A model generated the notes under the pieces. The model ran no database searches and had not been told where the DNA came from. It saw only the letters and a program-made list of their open reading frames with translations. Positions 24,958 through 36,018 of a DNA stretch of 64,000 nt are shown one piece after another; position 1 is the first letter of the stretch; each line of letters starts with the position of its first letter. Source of the DNA: Cycas panzhihuaensis (lineage: Eukaryota; Cycadophyta); the NCBI GenBank assembly GCA_023213395.1, contig CM041465.1:239203741-239267740 (forward strand). The letters are read 5' to 3'. The position numbers and the translations under genes were made by a program.

Positions 24958-25203
24958 TGTTATGAACCTCCTTAAGCAAAAAGTTTTAATTAATTGATTA
25001 AATATTAGGTGCTGTTGAACAGGCACAACCCTCCATGAAAGGGCCTAATGTGCATATAAATTGGGCACTAATTGTAATATGGACATCATATTTTTTATCT
25101 TATCAATCAAACTTGGTTTATTGACCATAACTTGCTCCAGCGTTCTCGCGTGCTCTCTTGCTCAATTCAGTTTGTCTTCAAGTTACGAACTGGGTTCGTA
25201 ACA
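24958..25203 (+). mobile_element. 3' LTR of the chromovirus-type element
   Basis: A 246-bp LTR with long terminal inverted repeats: TGTTATGAACC at the left and GGTTCGTAACA-type at the right (one mismatch). It follows a polypurine tract. It contains CATATAAATTGGGC near 25054, a probable TATA box. To its right the copy 3 sequence resumes. Confidence 0.8.
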
Positions 25204-25244
25204 GATGCACCTAGGGTGGTAGTTTAGGCTCATTTCGAAGTGAT

Positions 25245-26400
25245 ACATCGAGAGGAAGAGGGAAGAGGGGTAGAAGAAGTGGTGGGACCGTAACTGTCGA
25301 TCCAACACTCGACATATCCAAGGGACTCTTCAGAAGAGTCAGAAAGAGTTCTCCTATGAGGAGCAATAGGAGGTTCCCTAGCTTTATTACCTACAAGGGG
25401 CAATGAAGAGGGAGATACAAAAATATAAGAGCTTATCTGATTAGTAGGAGTGATAACATATGATCCAAGGGAAGAGCTAGTTCCTTCAATAATGGGGGTT
25501 TTGGGTCAGGACCTGAAATGAAGGAAGTGCCCCCTACCCATACTTAGGAGAGATATAGGATGAAGAAAGTCCCCATCCTCACCATTGGACTCATTGTTGC
25601 AAAGCATGGTGAGATGCCCATAGCTCCCCACACCAGTAGGGGAAAAGCATATGAGGTTGGAAGAAGAAAATGAAGGACTTTCTTCTAAAGGGGGTGGATC
25701 AGGGATGTGGATGGAATAAGTGAAAGCGTAGGCAAAAAGGTGCTTGTCACCTTTTACTTGACCATGAACCACTTGATGAGGTTGCTTAGTAGGAGGAGGC
25801 TCCTCAGAGACAACTCTCATTTGCCTCTTATGGATGAACTTAAGTTGTCTCCATCGAGACGAGCACATGACTCCTATTTGGTCAAGCCATGGGCATCCCA
25901 ATAAAAGGTTGTAGTTGACGTTGACATCAAGAACTATAATGTCAATGAGGACAGTCTTGTCCTCAAGGGTAAGTAGAATGGACATTGACCTGAAGGGTGT
26001 CTTTTCACTACCATCGTAGCCTTGACACTACCATGGAACTAGCTCCAGGGTTGATATGCTAAGCTCTTGCATAATGCGCAAGGTATGACATTAACAGAAG
26101 AACCATTATCGACAACAGTTCTCTGTAAAGTACAGTTGAGAGTGTCAATAGTTATGGTGAAGGGGAATTTCCATTGGCATTCCCTTTCACTGGTAGGGGA
26201 AAGATCCTTGAGGTCAAAAGAGATGATGGGTTCACGACTTAAAGTGAAACCCAAGGCATGAATAGACATGTCACCCAATCCCAAGGTTTTCAGGAGAAGT
26301 GTGTGTTGTTCAGGGAAGCTCTTCAAGACATCCATTATGGACATTCCTATAACTATGGTGTGGAGATCATCAATAACAGAGAAGGGCTTCCCCTTTGTGA
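25245..26400 (-). pseudogene. Copy 3 protease and spacer remnant
   Basis: The protease is the best-kept of the family: TITIDTLNCTL, then RTVVDNGSSVNVIP at about 26060-26110 with an intact D-N-G-S active site, then after a frameshift LTLEDKTVLIDIIVLDVN and NLLLGCPWLDQIG near 25880-25985. The Ser/Pro-rich spacer follows to about 25245. There the sequence jumps straight into the non-coding region that in copy 1 lies after integrase, so RT, RNase H and integrase have been deleted. The element could not have moved on its own after this loss. Confidence 0.85.
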
Positions 26401-28705
26401 TAAGTTAGAGAAGATCTCTTCGAAAGTCGTAGTGACTAGGGCATTCAGGAATGGTATTGGGGAATGTGGGGAATTCTCGAAGAGGGGTTTTTAGAAGAGG
26501 ATCAAGGTGAGGTGTAGACGAAGAGGCATCATTCACCTCTTTAACTACTTGATATTGGGTTAGGGCATATAATGGTGTGGTCTCAATCATCTGGATGACC
26601 TTCTTTCCCTTGTTTCACGATTGAGAAGGTGAGGGGGTGCGATGGTCAGGAGAACCTGAGGAAGAGGATGAGTTCCTTGCACCCTTCCCTTTGGTTTGCA
26701 AAGGGCAAGGGTTTAGGGATCTTCCTCTATTTTGGTTACTTTTTTATTGGTTATTACGATCACACTCCCCATGTTTGGGAAAGGGATCTCTATGGATGGA
26801 CTGGTCCAAGTTAGGCCTAGATGACCATTTAGGAGAAGAATCATGCTATGTGGCATCTCTAGGGTTTTGGGCTTAGCATTGTGAATCTTTGTGGAAATAT
26901 ACACTGTGGATGGAACACCACTTCTTCTCTAGAGAGGAATCGGGCTTCCTCGCTTGAGAAGATTGGGTGTTGCCACCCTTGGGAGGAGTGGCTTAAGAGG
27001 CCTAGTGGACTAGTTTATGTGAGGTAGGGGATGAAGAAGTCTAGAGTTTGAACTCCTTTATGGTACGTTCAAATGAACGTATGGTGGAAGTGAGAGTATC
27101 TAAGGTCTTCTCAGTCGGATAAGAAGAAGACCTAACGGGCTGCTAAATTTTGGTCTCTCAGGGTGGTGGAGGTACCTCATGTCATTATGAGGGCTTGAGA
27201 GGCTACTTGAGGCTGGCTTGGATCTTAATTATCTCAAGCACCAAGTACTTAGCTATGGTAGAGTTACACATAGTTGCCCCCATTTTAAGGACTTCAATGT
27301 GGACTTCTGGGTGAAGAGCATTGACAAAGAGGTACCTCTTCAACTCTTCAGGTAGAGTTACCTTAGTGGAGTGAAGAGGGTCATGAAATCATCTCAAAAA
27401 ATCACGATTCATCTCATCGTGACTTTGTTTGAGAGATAATAAGGCTTTTAGTCCACTCTCCAAAGGATGAACTATGTCAAAATATTTGACAAATTCATCC
27501 ATGATTTATTGGAATGAAAACATGGAATGTGCTGGTAGGTGATAGAACCATTTAAGGGGATCACCTTCGAGGGATCATGGGAAGAGTTTCATGAGGATAC
27601 AGTCATAGGCCTAATAATTGATACATGCCATAGAAAAGCTATGGACATGCTCTGTTGGGTCCTATGATGAGGTCTCATTAAATTTGGGAACCTTAAGAAA
27701 GTGAGGCGATAAGTTGGTTCTTAGCGCCTTAATGGATAAGGGTGTCGATCTATTGTCCATGAAGGGGCATGCCCTTGACTAGACCATAGGATCAATAAAA
27801 GCTAGAAGAGGAGGTGGATAAGGTTGCCTAAATCCTCTTTGGAGGGTTTGGTTTGAAAGGGGATATTTCCCTCCCCCCGTTTGGTGAGAAGACATGAATC
27901 CCACATTCAAAATAGTGTGCATAGGAGTGGATGGGTGTGATGGACCCATTCCTCCTTGAGAAAATGCTCCTTGTTGAAAAGGAGCTTGAAGGATAATGCC
28001 TAGAGAGGGGTCATGCCCTCCATGAGGTGTGATGTAGGAAGATGGAAAAGAGGAGTGAGGGACCGAGTTTTACCCATATGGGCCACCTATAGGTGGTACG
28101 ACCCCATATGGGTGCAAATGGTCCACCCCATAAGCTGGAAGGGAATTTCCCTTATCATGTCCCCATAATTGAGAGGTGTAACCTGGAGGCACATAAAGGA
28201 AAGAGTCCCTAGGTTAAAGTTGAGAGTGTGTGGGGGTGGGCCCCACATGGATAGAAGTAAGGGCACATAAAGGTCCCCTAGATCTAATAGGTGGTGGATA
28301 GACTATAGTCAGGGGAGGTGTAGTTGTTTGACTAGATAGGGATATGCTCAACCCAAGTTGGGAAGAGGGCATGCCTTGGGTGGTCCCTAAGGAACATAGA
28401 CCGTGGGGAGAAGAAGATGAAGTAAGGGGTAGGCTCATCGTAGGTGGAGAAGTTGAACGAGATGAGCAAGGTAAGATGAATATAGAGGAGGGAGGTGGAC
28501 CCTCTGGACGATCCTCATGAGAGTCACCATTATGGTGGTGAAACTCTAGAGGAGATGAAAACTCTACTTCATGAGCAGAGAGATGGTAGAGTTGTGGGTG
28601 TTGTTGGTCCTCGCCCTCTTGGGTAGACCCTTGAAAATAAGTAGAAGGCTCATGCAGTTCAGATACATAGGCATGATATGCCCAATCCAAGGGGAATCCC
28701 TCCAT
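26401..28705 (-). pseudogene. Copy 3 gag remnant
   Basis: Capsid part of copy 3. It starts at the ATG at 28705 (MEGFPLDWAYHAYVSE), the same opening as copy 2 (MEGYQSNWAYHTM). A Pro/Ser-rich N-terminus of about 300 residues is followed by the gag core: ALRTNL, VPKFNETSS, FSMACINY, GDPLKWFYHLPAHSMFSF, EFVKYFDIVHPLESGLKALL and LPEELKRYLFVNALHPEVH. After it a Cys/His motif (KKWCSIHSVYFHKDSQC) is likely the nucleocapsid part. One reading frame is kept from 28705 to about 26040 apart from scattered stops, mostly TAG or TAA in place of Gln. Confidence 0.85.
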
Positions 28706-28800
28706 AATCAAATCGAGATCTGACATAAGAAGGGAGTGGTATGAGGAGTCTTCTAACAACAGAAGTAGACATTGTAAGCAACGTGAGAATCATTGCATAC
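28706..28800 (-). mobile_element. Copy 3 leader fragment
   Basis: It matches 45644-45738 of copy 1 (for example ACGTGAGAA.CAT.GCATAC). It stops at 28800, where a plus-strand LTR begins. Its continuation seems to be at 48690-48876. Confidence 0.65.
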
Positions 28801-31800
28801 TGTTTCCCGGCTATCAGGAATGGGTATGGACAAATCGACTCAGGTAAACATAGGTATACTTCTCTCTCCTATCTTGGCTACTTCATAGATCATAGATTAA
28901 ATCATTGGTTAGATTGCATGATTGATTGATTCATCTTTATAATTGATTATGCATTTCTGCTTGAGTATCTTGCATGTCCCTAGCCTATGATGACCCGCGG
29001 GACCTACCTCTCTATGAGGCAAGCGTCCCCATGGCACTCTACAACCCTCTGTGTCACCTCCACATCATCTCGAGCTACACTCAACTCATGTGACCCATTC
29101 ACACCTTTTTCACGAGTATTTTGTCCCCTTTTATGGTATTTATGGGAATCTCACCTCTTGATGTCTTACTCGGTCTAGCCAACATATCTACTTGGACTAT
29201 CTGACCACTGAGCAGGGAGGCCGGCCCTCCTAGACCTAGAACATCTCTATTTAGGGCTCCTAGGACCCTCACCATTACTTTTATGGCATTCTAGTCTCTC
29301 ACCACTATAAACTTAGTAGTATTACAAGTTCTGGTGGTATTCGAGTTCTGCAGATCTTGCGAAGTTCTGGTAGTCTTGTAAAGTTTACCACAGTGTAACT
29401 ATTTCACACTATTTTTTTATCTATCATGGTAATTCTCATCTTTTTTGCAGAACTTCCATGTGGATTAGTCACCAAATCAGCCTCATCCTAACCCTAATCA
29501 CTTGATCAGGGTTAGGGTAGGTATAACTCCCAAAAATAACCTCATTTTACTCTCTCTGACAACTCTCTCTAACAACTTTCTCCTATTTTCCTCACAGGAA
29601 CTCTCTGTAGAATGCTAGTCATACCTGAGTCTCTGCAGCCCCAGCCTAAGATTTGCCTATTGCAGCACACTTCCATGGTAGTAAGCTCTTTCATTAGTAC
29701 CTCCAAGCATTGGCCAACGCCCAGGTGTGGCCTCCATACTCCTTTCGCAGCCTTCAGCAAGCATGCTCCTCCTGCAACTCAGAGAAAGCCTATAAGCTCC
29801 TCCAACCTACCACTTTTTACTGTCTATAGGGGCATACATGCTCCTTACATAGTCCAGCAGGTATCCCACACCTTTTTGCCACCTTCTACTTTGGGTTTTC
29901 TTTGCAAACATAGGACCTTTAGGTATACAAATCAATTCTTTGTGTTTTGTTATATGAAAGAGCTATTGTTTCCATTTTCTGTCTCTTATATCTCAGTCAT
30001 CTCTCAACCTCCCATGGTTTTCTCTAAGAAGGTCATGGGAGACGGTCAACAAGGTATGAGTAGAAGGATATAAGGTGGGATCCGTACCCACTAAGCCTGC
30101 TCCTCAAGGGTAACCAACCCCCTACTCCTCCTTCCTCTCCTTCATCCATGCCTTCCTTGGGCCATCTCAGAGCCTTAGAGATTGAGTCTACCCTAGGTTT
30201 TAGCATATGCAACACTTGTTGCACTGATCTTAGGTCTATCTATCCTCCTTTTGGGCCTCTCTCTCAACCCTTAATAGTGCTTAATACTCTCTTGTACCTT
30301 TGGCATAGCCTACGTTGTAATTTGTTGCCTGTAGCATTCTTGCAATATGGGTAACTTCCGCAATCCTTACAACATTCATTTCCATTTCTATATTTTGCCC
30401 ATTGGCTATTCTAATCTATTGTTCCCTACATCTTGGGGTAGCGTGGAGGTGCATTGGCAGTGGGGTTATCCATTCTGAGGCTAACCTCCTCTTTGCTTGA
30501 CATGTGTTGGTGCTTTCTTAAGGGCTTTGCAGAGTTGTTCTTTGTGGTGGATTAACTAACATAACACATTATTTTTCAACACTTGGTTTTATATTGTTGT
30601 ATATATATCTACTTTGCTTCTCGGTAGCCCCTCTTGGGAGGGTGAAGATCCTTGTGGGTGTAGGTTATGTAACGATACTTGTGAGGAGAAGGAAACACCT
30701 CAATCTGGGTAAACCCTTACCCCCTTCCTTTTCTTTATCGCTTTTCCACTTTCTTGCATAGTCGTTTGCTCTCTTTTATTTCCTATTTGGATTCTCTCTT
30801 TATATGGGGAAGGTAAGAAAGCCCCACTCCATCTCTACTCCACTAATGGCTATGCATCGAGCAAGGATGGGAAGACATAAGTAGCGCACAAGCAAAAATT
30901 CTCTTCCGGCTATGCGACATTCTGGGTACGCATCATACCCTCTTACCTATCTCTTCCCTTTCTTGTTGCCACTAGGCATGTATTCTTGCTTGGCAAACCA
31001 CATTAAAAGAGAAGGATAATAATTTTCTTACATGCATTCATCTTGCATTCATGCATTGCATGTGCTCTTTCTTAGGAAACGTGCATCTTGAGGATTACAC
31101 TCCCCCCTTTTCTCTTCTCACCAAATCATAAATATCCCCTTAGTGGTGCATCATCATGGTAGAATGCATGCTTGTGTGTATATGAAAAGTTTCTTTTCCT
31201 TAAGCTTTCATTGGTGAAAAGAAAAGATACAGAGAGTGTATGTGGCTTGTATCTTTTCTTTCTTTGAAAGCATACACAATGTCACTTTTGCTACCACTAC
31301 CTCTATATTTCATATCTTCAACCGATACACACGTAACCTTTCTCTCCCTTGCCAAGGTTTGTGCCTCTCTTCTTTGCACCATGGAAAAAATTCCTCTTTT
31401 GCCACCCCCTTCTCTTCCTTTAGTCTTACCCTAGCTTTGTTGACCTAAGGTGTCCCACTTGCACCTATTGTACACTCTTTTATCATCCATCTGTGCTTGC
31501 CACACTTGTGTCACGTTCTTTGCCCACAAGGAATCTCTCCCTTTGTGGGTCTCCCTTCTTCATTCCAGTCATCCAAGGGTGGGGGGACCTTGCCTCCTGG
31601 GGCTATCTGAGATACCTTTCTCATGCCTTACCCACCGAACCAAAGAACCAAGCTACTTCGAGGAAGTCGTGCACCATTCGTGGGTCCCAAACCTACGTTC
31701 TAATGCATAGATGCCATGTGTGGTGTTTTCTTCCACTTGTAGGATCATACTTATATTCTAGGTTTTATCATTTACTACCCTAAGCCCTACTGAGTGTAGT

Positions 31801-31815
31801 TACTATCTAAATGCA
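28801..31815 (+). mobile_element. LTR C, plus-strand LTR of the large family
   Basis: It opens TGTTTCCCGGCTATCAGG, like the other family LTRs in sense direction (TGTTTCTCGGCTACCGGG at 49323; TGTTTCCCAACTACTGGG at the 34558 end read on minus). It shares further blocks with them (ATGACCC..GGGACCTACCT, AGGGCTCC.AGGACCC, AAACTTAG) and ends ATGCA at 31815. Length 3015. No PBS or internal region follows; instead it touches LTR A of copy 1 with a shared TGCA. Open frames inside (29612-30073, 31450-31783) have no recognisable features and lie over LTR sequence. Confidence 0.75.
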
Positions 31816-34558
31816 TGTCTACAGGATAATCACTATGCTCAGTAAGAGTAATGGTGGTCGATGATGGTATCAAAGGTGTGGGCGAAACCCTACAAGCAAA
31901 GAAAGTACCATGCAGGGCACCTCGTGTACTGGAGCGCAAGTTCGGGACCTATAGATGATACCCAACTACCTTGAAGTGGTCCTTAATCTGGAAAAGAGAG
32001 AGAGCATACAGGAGGGGTAGCCTGGATAGACTCAAGAGGAAAGACCTCCCACCCTTGGATGGCCAGAAGGGAAGAAGAGGAATCCTCAAAGGTCTCCCTA
32101 TGATGGAGGGAAACAGACATGGATAAGGTAGGCAAAAGCCTACGGTATAACCAAGTCTCTCTTGGTTATTTGATCAAAGCAAATAGGACCAAGAGAGAGA
32201 GAAAAAGAGTGAAAGAGAGGCACTTAAGCCAAGTTTTCCTTTAACGATTCAAAGAGCAAAACGGAAAAGAAAAAGGGAACAAGTGTTACACATGCAAGTG
32301 AGCGATACCAAATGGAATAGACCAAAAAGGGTATGATACATTTTGCAGGAAAAGGAAGGGGAAGAGGGGGTTTCCTATAACATCCTTTTCCTATATGAGT
32401 TAAGCATATGACATGCAAGTGCAAACAAACAATACCATTTACCTTTTTACCTTTATGTGATCTACTTAGCTAGAACATAGATTCTAAATAAAAGTGAAAA
32501 GGGAAATGGGGGGTCAAAAGAAAGATGTGTGTACCTGAAAGGTGAAACAGCCGACGGGTGACCTCACCCATACACAATGTACGTCATCACGCTAATCGGT
32601 GGATGTATAACCAAGTTTGACATGAACGATGGGGGCTTCCTTACCTTCCCCTTTATGAAAAGAAAGTGGAATGAAAGGAAGCAAAAGCAAAGGGAAAAGA
32701 CGATAGATCTTACCCAGATCCGGATGCTTTATACCTTTGCGGGAAAGCACCACACCATCCTGCACATACATGGCTTATCTCTTCCAAGAAGGAGCTGTAA
32801 AAGAAGATCTATATATGTGCAAATATATGTGTAATGTATGTTAGGAAAACAACTGCTACAAAAAAAGCTCCAAAATCCTCTCTTAAGCGAGCATGTACAT
32901 CAAGCAAGACAGAGTGAAGGGAAGCCTTAGGATGGCTAACCCTTCGCTAGGTTTTCCACATGACTCTCTAGCATAATAAGATGAGGGTAGAAGACAACTA
33001 ATGACAGCCAAGAAATACAAGGATAAAAGTAACAAAGCGTTGGGGAAATGAGCAAGGTGCAGAGTTGCTATGGATAGCAATCTGGTGCACAAACCCTTGC
33101 CAATGTTTTCAAGGGATGCCAAACAATACTAGGGATACTGCGGGGGTCCAAATAAGAGGTGTGCAAGCTTGGAATCAGTGCAGTAAGGGGCTACATACAC
33201 GGATAATCCAGTGCAGGCCTAAGGCTCACCCACTCCTAATTAACCCAAGAGAAGCATGGAGCAAGAGAAGAGAAGGTGGGAAGGTGATTACTCTTGGAGA
33301 GTAGGACTAAGTGAGGGGCTACCCCACCTTGCTCTCTTCACCCAACCTTTGTGGTTCTTCTCTTACTGCTACCTTAAGGAAAACTAGTAGAGGGAAGGTG
33401 AAAACCTAGAACTAACAAGCCAAACTCAATGAAAACAAGCTTTACTACAATCAAACCTGAACAAAGCAAGCAAACAAGTTAACAAATAGGTCTAACATGG
33501 AGATAGCATACCACCAATACTAAGAAAAGGGTTTGGAGGATCTGCTAGGCTTATATAGGGTAGGTTAACCCCTACAACCAGTGGAGAAGAGGATACCTGC
33601 AAGGTTTTGCAGGAGGTATCCCAAGAGACAGCTCAAGGAGATACTTGTTGGGCGAGTTAGAGAAGAACAACACCAAAAACTTGCTTGATATACTTAGAGA
33701 GAAGCTTCCCATCATAGAAGAAGGTTGTTACAGGTGGATCCTAGCCTGAAGTTGTAGGAAACATAGGCCTGCAAATGCACCTGTAGAAGGAAGAGAGGAG
33801 GAGTAGAAATTGCAGCAAGAAACGGTCGTGTTATTAAGCCAAAAATGATCTAAAAGAGGTAAAATGATGAGGGTTTTGAAGATTTACACCCATCCTAGCC
33901 CTAAACAGTAAATAAGGTGCGAATAGGGCTGAGGTAGACGTGAGGCCACATGGAAATTCTATAGGAAACATGAGAATTACCATGGCATTTTAAAAAAAAT
34001 AACTAACAATAATCGCACCGCAATAAACTTCACGGTATCGCTAAGTTTACAGTAGTGCAGGACTAGAAAGCCAGAATAGCAAAAATCTAGGTTCTGGGAG
34101 CCCTAAGAGGTGATGTCGCAGGACTAGGAGGGCCTGGCCCTCCTGTCTAGGTGGATGAGACAGTCCAGAATGCATGTAGACAAAGGCAAGAAGAGTATCA
34201 ATGGCCAAAGGTCCCAGAAACGAGGTGCTAGGAGCTCAAAGTTGAGGCATGAATGGGTCATACAAATCAAACGAAGCTCAAGGCGGTGTGGAGATAGCGC
34301 AGAGTGTCATAAAGTTCCATGGGGATGCCTACCTTGTGGAAAGGTAGGTCCCATTGGGTTGTCATAGGCTCACAATATGACAAGCAGCATGACCATGCAA
34401 CAAATGCAAAGTGATCATACAAATGAAGAAAGCAGTCATGTAATGAAGCATCACTTCTGTCAACCTTTCCAAAGAAATGATACAAGTGAAAAGGAAGAAG
34501 TATACCTGAGCCTACCTAAGTTGACCTATCTGTATCCATTCCCAGTAGTTGGGAAACA
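31812..34558 (-). mobile_element. LTR A, 3' LTR of copy 1
   Basis: 2747 bp, TGCATGTCTACAGG at the left and GGGAAACA at the right (plus strand). It pairs with LTR B (45905-48678). Over the first 360 bases I count about 40 differences (about 89 percent identity), mostly transitions, so the insertion is old. It is followed on the element side by a polypurine tract. Confidence 0.9.
33551..33557 (-). promoter_or_regulatory. Probable TATA box of LTR A
   Basis: On the minus strand CCCTATATAAGCC lies about 1 kb after the LTR start, a position fitting the end of U3. LTR B has CCCTATATCAGC at the matching place (about 47655-47664), one base changed. Confidence 0.5.
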
Positions 34559-34568
34559 TTGCCCCCTT
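34559..34568 (-). other. Polypurine tract of copy 1
   Basis: On the minus strand AAGGGGGCAA directly precedes the LTR start TGTTTCCC. This primes plus-strand DNA synthesis in LTR elements. Confidence 0.7.
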
Positions 34569-34886
34569 GGCAGTAGAGCCTCGCCACTTGGAAGCACGAT
34601 ACGATGGCGAATGCTAGCAATAAAACTGTTAGTAGCACATGTATGTATATATATAAATCATGATCATAACAGGAGTCAAGGATGCCGGCAAGTGTCGTGG
34701 CTACCCCCATTATAAAAAATGCAAAGAGATATGCATGAGGATGTCAGGTAAAAAGAGATAAATGAGCAAACCTAGTAGTTTCCATAGTTTAACCTCATTA
34801 GTAGCCAGCTTTCAAAGGTGCAAACGGATCACAAAGTGATCTTCATAATGGGTTGAGACTTGGGTGATAGAGTGATCGGGCAAGTC
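34569..34886. mobile_element. Copy 1 segment between second RNase H and PPT
   Basis: Non-coding. The part next to the RNase H stop (CTTGCCCGATCACTCT on minus) resembles 63223-63250 in copy 2. Nothing else is visible. Confidence 0.5.
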
Positions 34887-35330
34887 TCAGGGACGATCGA
34901 CAAGAAGAGGATGGTAGCGTTCAAGGATGAGGTGAACAAGGATGTCTACCTCAGCATTGAGGGCCCGAGGAATGTGTCAGATATTGATAGATTGGAAATT
35001 AGCCAATAGGGATCTGGCAGTCAAAGCGAGGGCTCTCAAGTGAGGGCATCGCACCTGGTAAACTTAGGTGAGATAGGACACCACCACTTGGGAGGCATAA
35101 AGAAGAACAATAGATCCATGATGGAAATGGAGTGCATCAGTGAGGGCCTTGATAACGGCTATGTACTCGGCTTCGTTATTGGTGGCCTCGAGGAGGAAGA
35201 TTTCAAAATGCAAAAAATCATGTTCAGAAGGGCTGCGAAGAATCCATACGGTAGTGGAAGGTCTAAGATTACCGTGGCTTCTGCCATCAATAAAGATGAA
35301 GAGAGTCATGAATGATAAAAGGAAATGTCT
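34887..35330 (-). pseudogene. Second RNase H (after integrase) of copy 1
   Basis: An RNase H domain separate from the one in pol, on the same strand as pol. It would remove the RNA strand of the RNA-DNA hybrid. Motifs in order: LFIFIDGRSHGN (first Asp), LLEATNNEAEYIAVIKALTDAL (Glu), VLLYASQVVVS (family Asp changed to Ala), then HIPRALNAEVDILV (last Asp). One stop follows SYLT and one precedes HIPR; the final stop is at 34887-34889. The plant RNase H family of the RVT_3 type fits (xDGGSxGNP, NNxAEYxAxIxAL). Tat-lineage gypsy elements are known to carry a second, archaeal-type RNase H. Here it lies beyond integrase and beyond an antisense gene. Confidence 0.85.
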
Positions 35331-35380
35331 TGGTAGAGAAAATATACAATAATATAAGGGTCGAAGCAAAAAAAAAATGC

Positions 35381-35893
35381 TCATATGGCAGACAATAAAT
35401 GGCCGTGAAGGGTAGGAGGACCTAGCAATGAGGCTACCCAAGGACAAGAGCAGGCTACCCAACCACTGGCTGAGAGCGGGTGGTGAAAGGACATCCTAGG
35501 GTGCCAAAGGGTGCTTAAGAAAGCAAAGAATGGCTCTGAACAGGGGGAGCATTCCCTTTGGGACCCCAGGGACAGGAACAAGCTGCAAAAATGAGTCCAT
35601 GATGGTGAAACGAGCCAAACAAGTATAAACTCAAGCATGCACGGGAGTGACACATAAAACGAGATAGAAGGGCCCTTCAAAAAATGCATCGGCAGGGTGC
35701 CATAAATGCATCCACAAGAAGGAGTGAGATGAAGTCTATAGAGGCACAACGAGTGACAGGGCCAAAAGGCAAAGGTGATCAGGGATGAGACACGATCCAA
35801 AGGGCTGTCACAAGAGTGAAAATGGAGACAGTGCTCGTCGAGGTCCCCACCTATATAAGGAAAATTAATAAAAACGGGATTTATTTTCATGAG
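35381..35893 (-). pseudogene. Conserved open segment between second RNase H and PMD promoter
   Basis: The minus frame 35381-35890 (169 codons, no stop) resembles the same place in copy 2 (62394-62720, plus strand): both read LPCM.EFILV.L.SP.WT and, later, SCPWVASLLGPPTLHG against SRPWVTSLLGPPTLHG. In both copies the RNase H frame differs from this one by +2. It could be an N-terminal exon or 5' leader of the RNase H. Because the neighbouring frame is conserved as well (SLGSLIARSSYPS against SLGNLIARSSYPS), the similarity may be only at DNA level. No known domain. Confidence 0.35.
35851..35860 (+). promoter_or_regulatory. TATA box of the antisense PMD gene (copy 1)
   Basis: CTATATAAGG followed by AAA lies 168 bases before the first ATG. 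The identical decamer is at 62251-62260 on the minus strand in copy 2, about 160 bases before its ATG. The position and conservation suggest a separate core promoter for this gene, pointing against pol. Confidence 0.65.
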
Positions 35894-36018
35894 CTCTCGA
35901 GCAAATCCAAAGCCATTTCCTTACGTAGCGGAGTGCTACCCAAATTTAGAGGTACATAGAGAGAGATCAGACTGTCAGATTAGAGCCAGAGGATAGTCGT
36001 TGGGACTGTGGGGACGAG

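Noticed and set aside
29612-30073. 153-residue open frame inside LTR C
   Set aside because: No recognisable domain, not maintained in LTRs A, B or D, and other frames of the same stretch are equally open.
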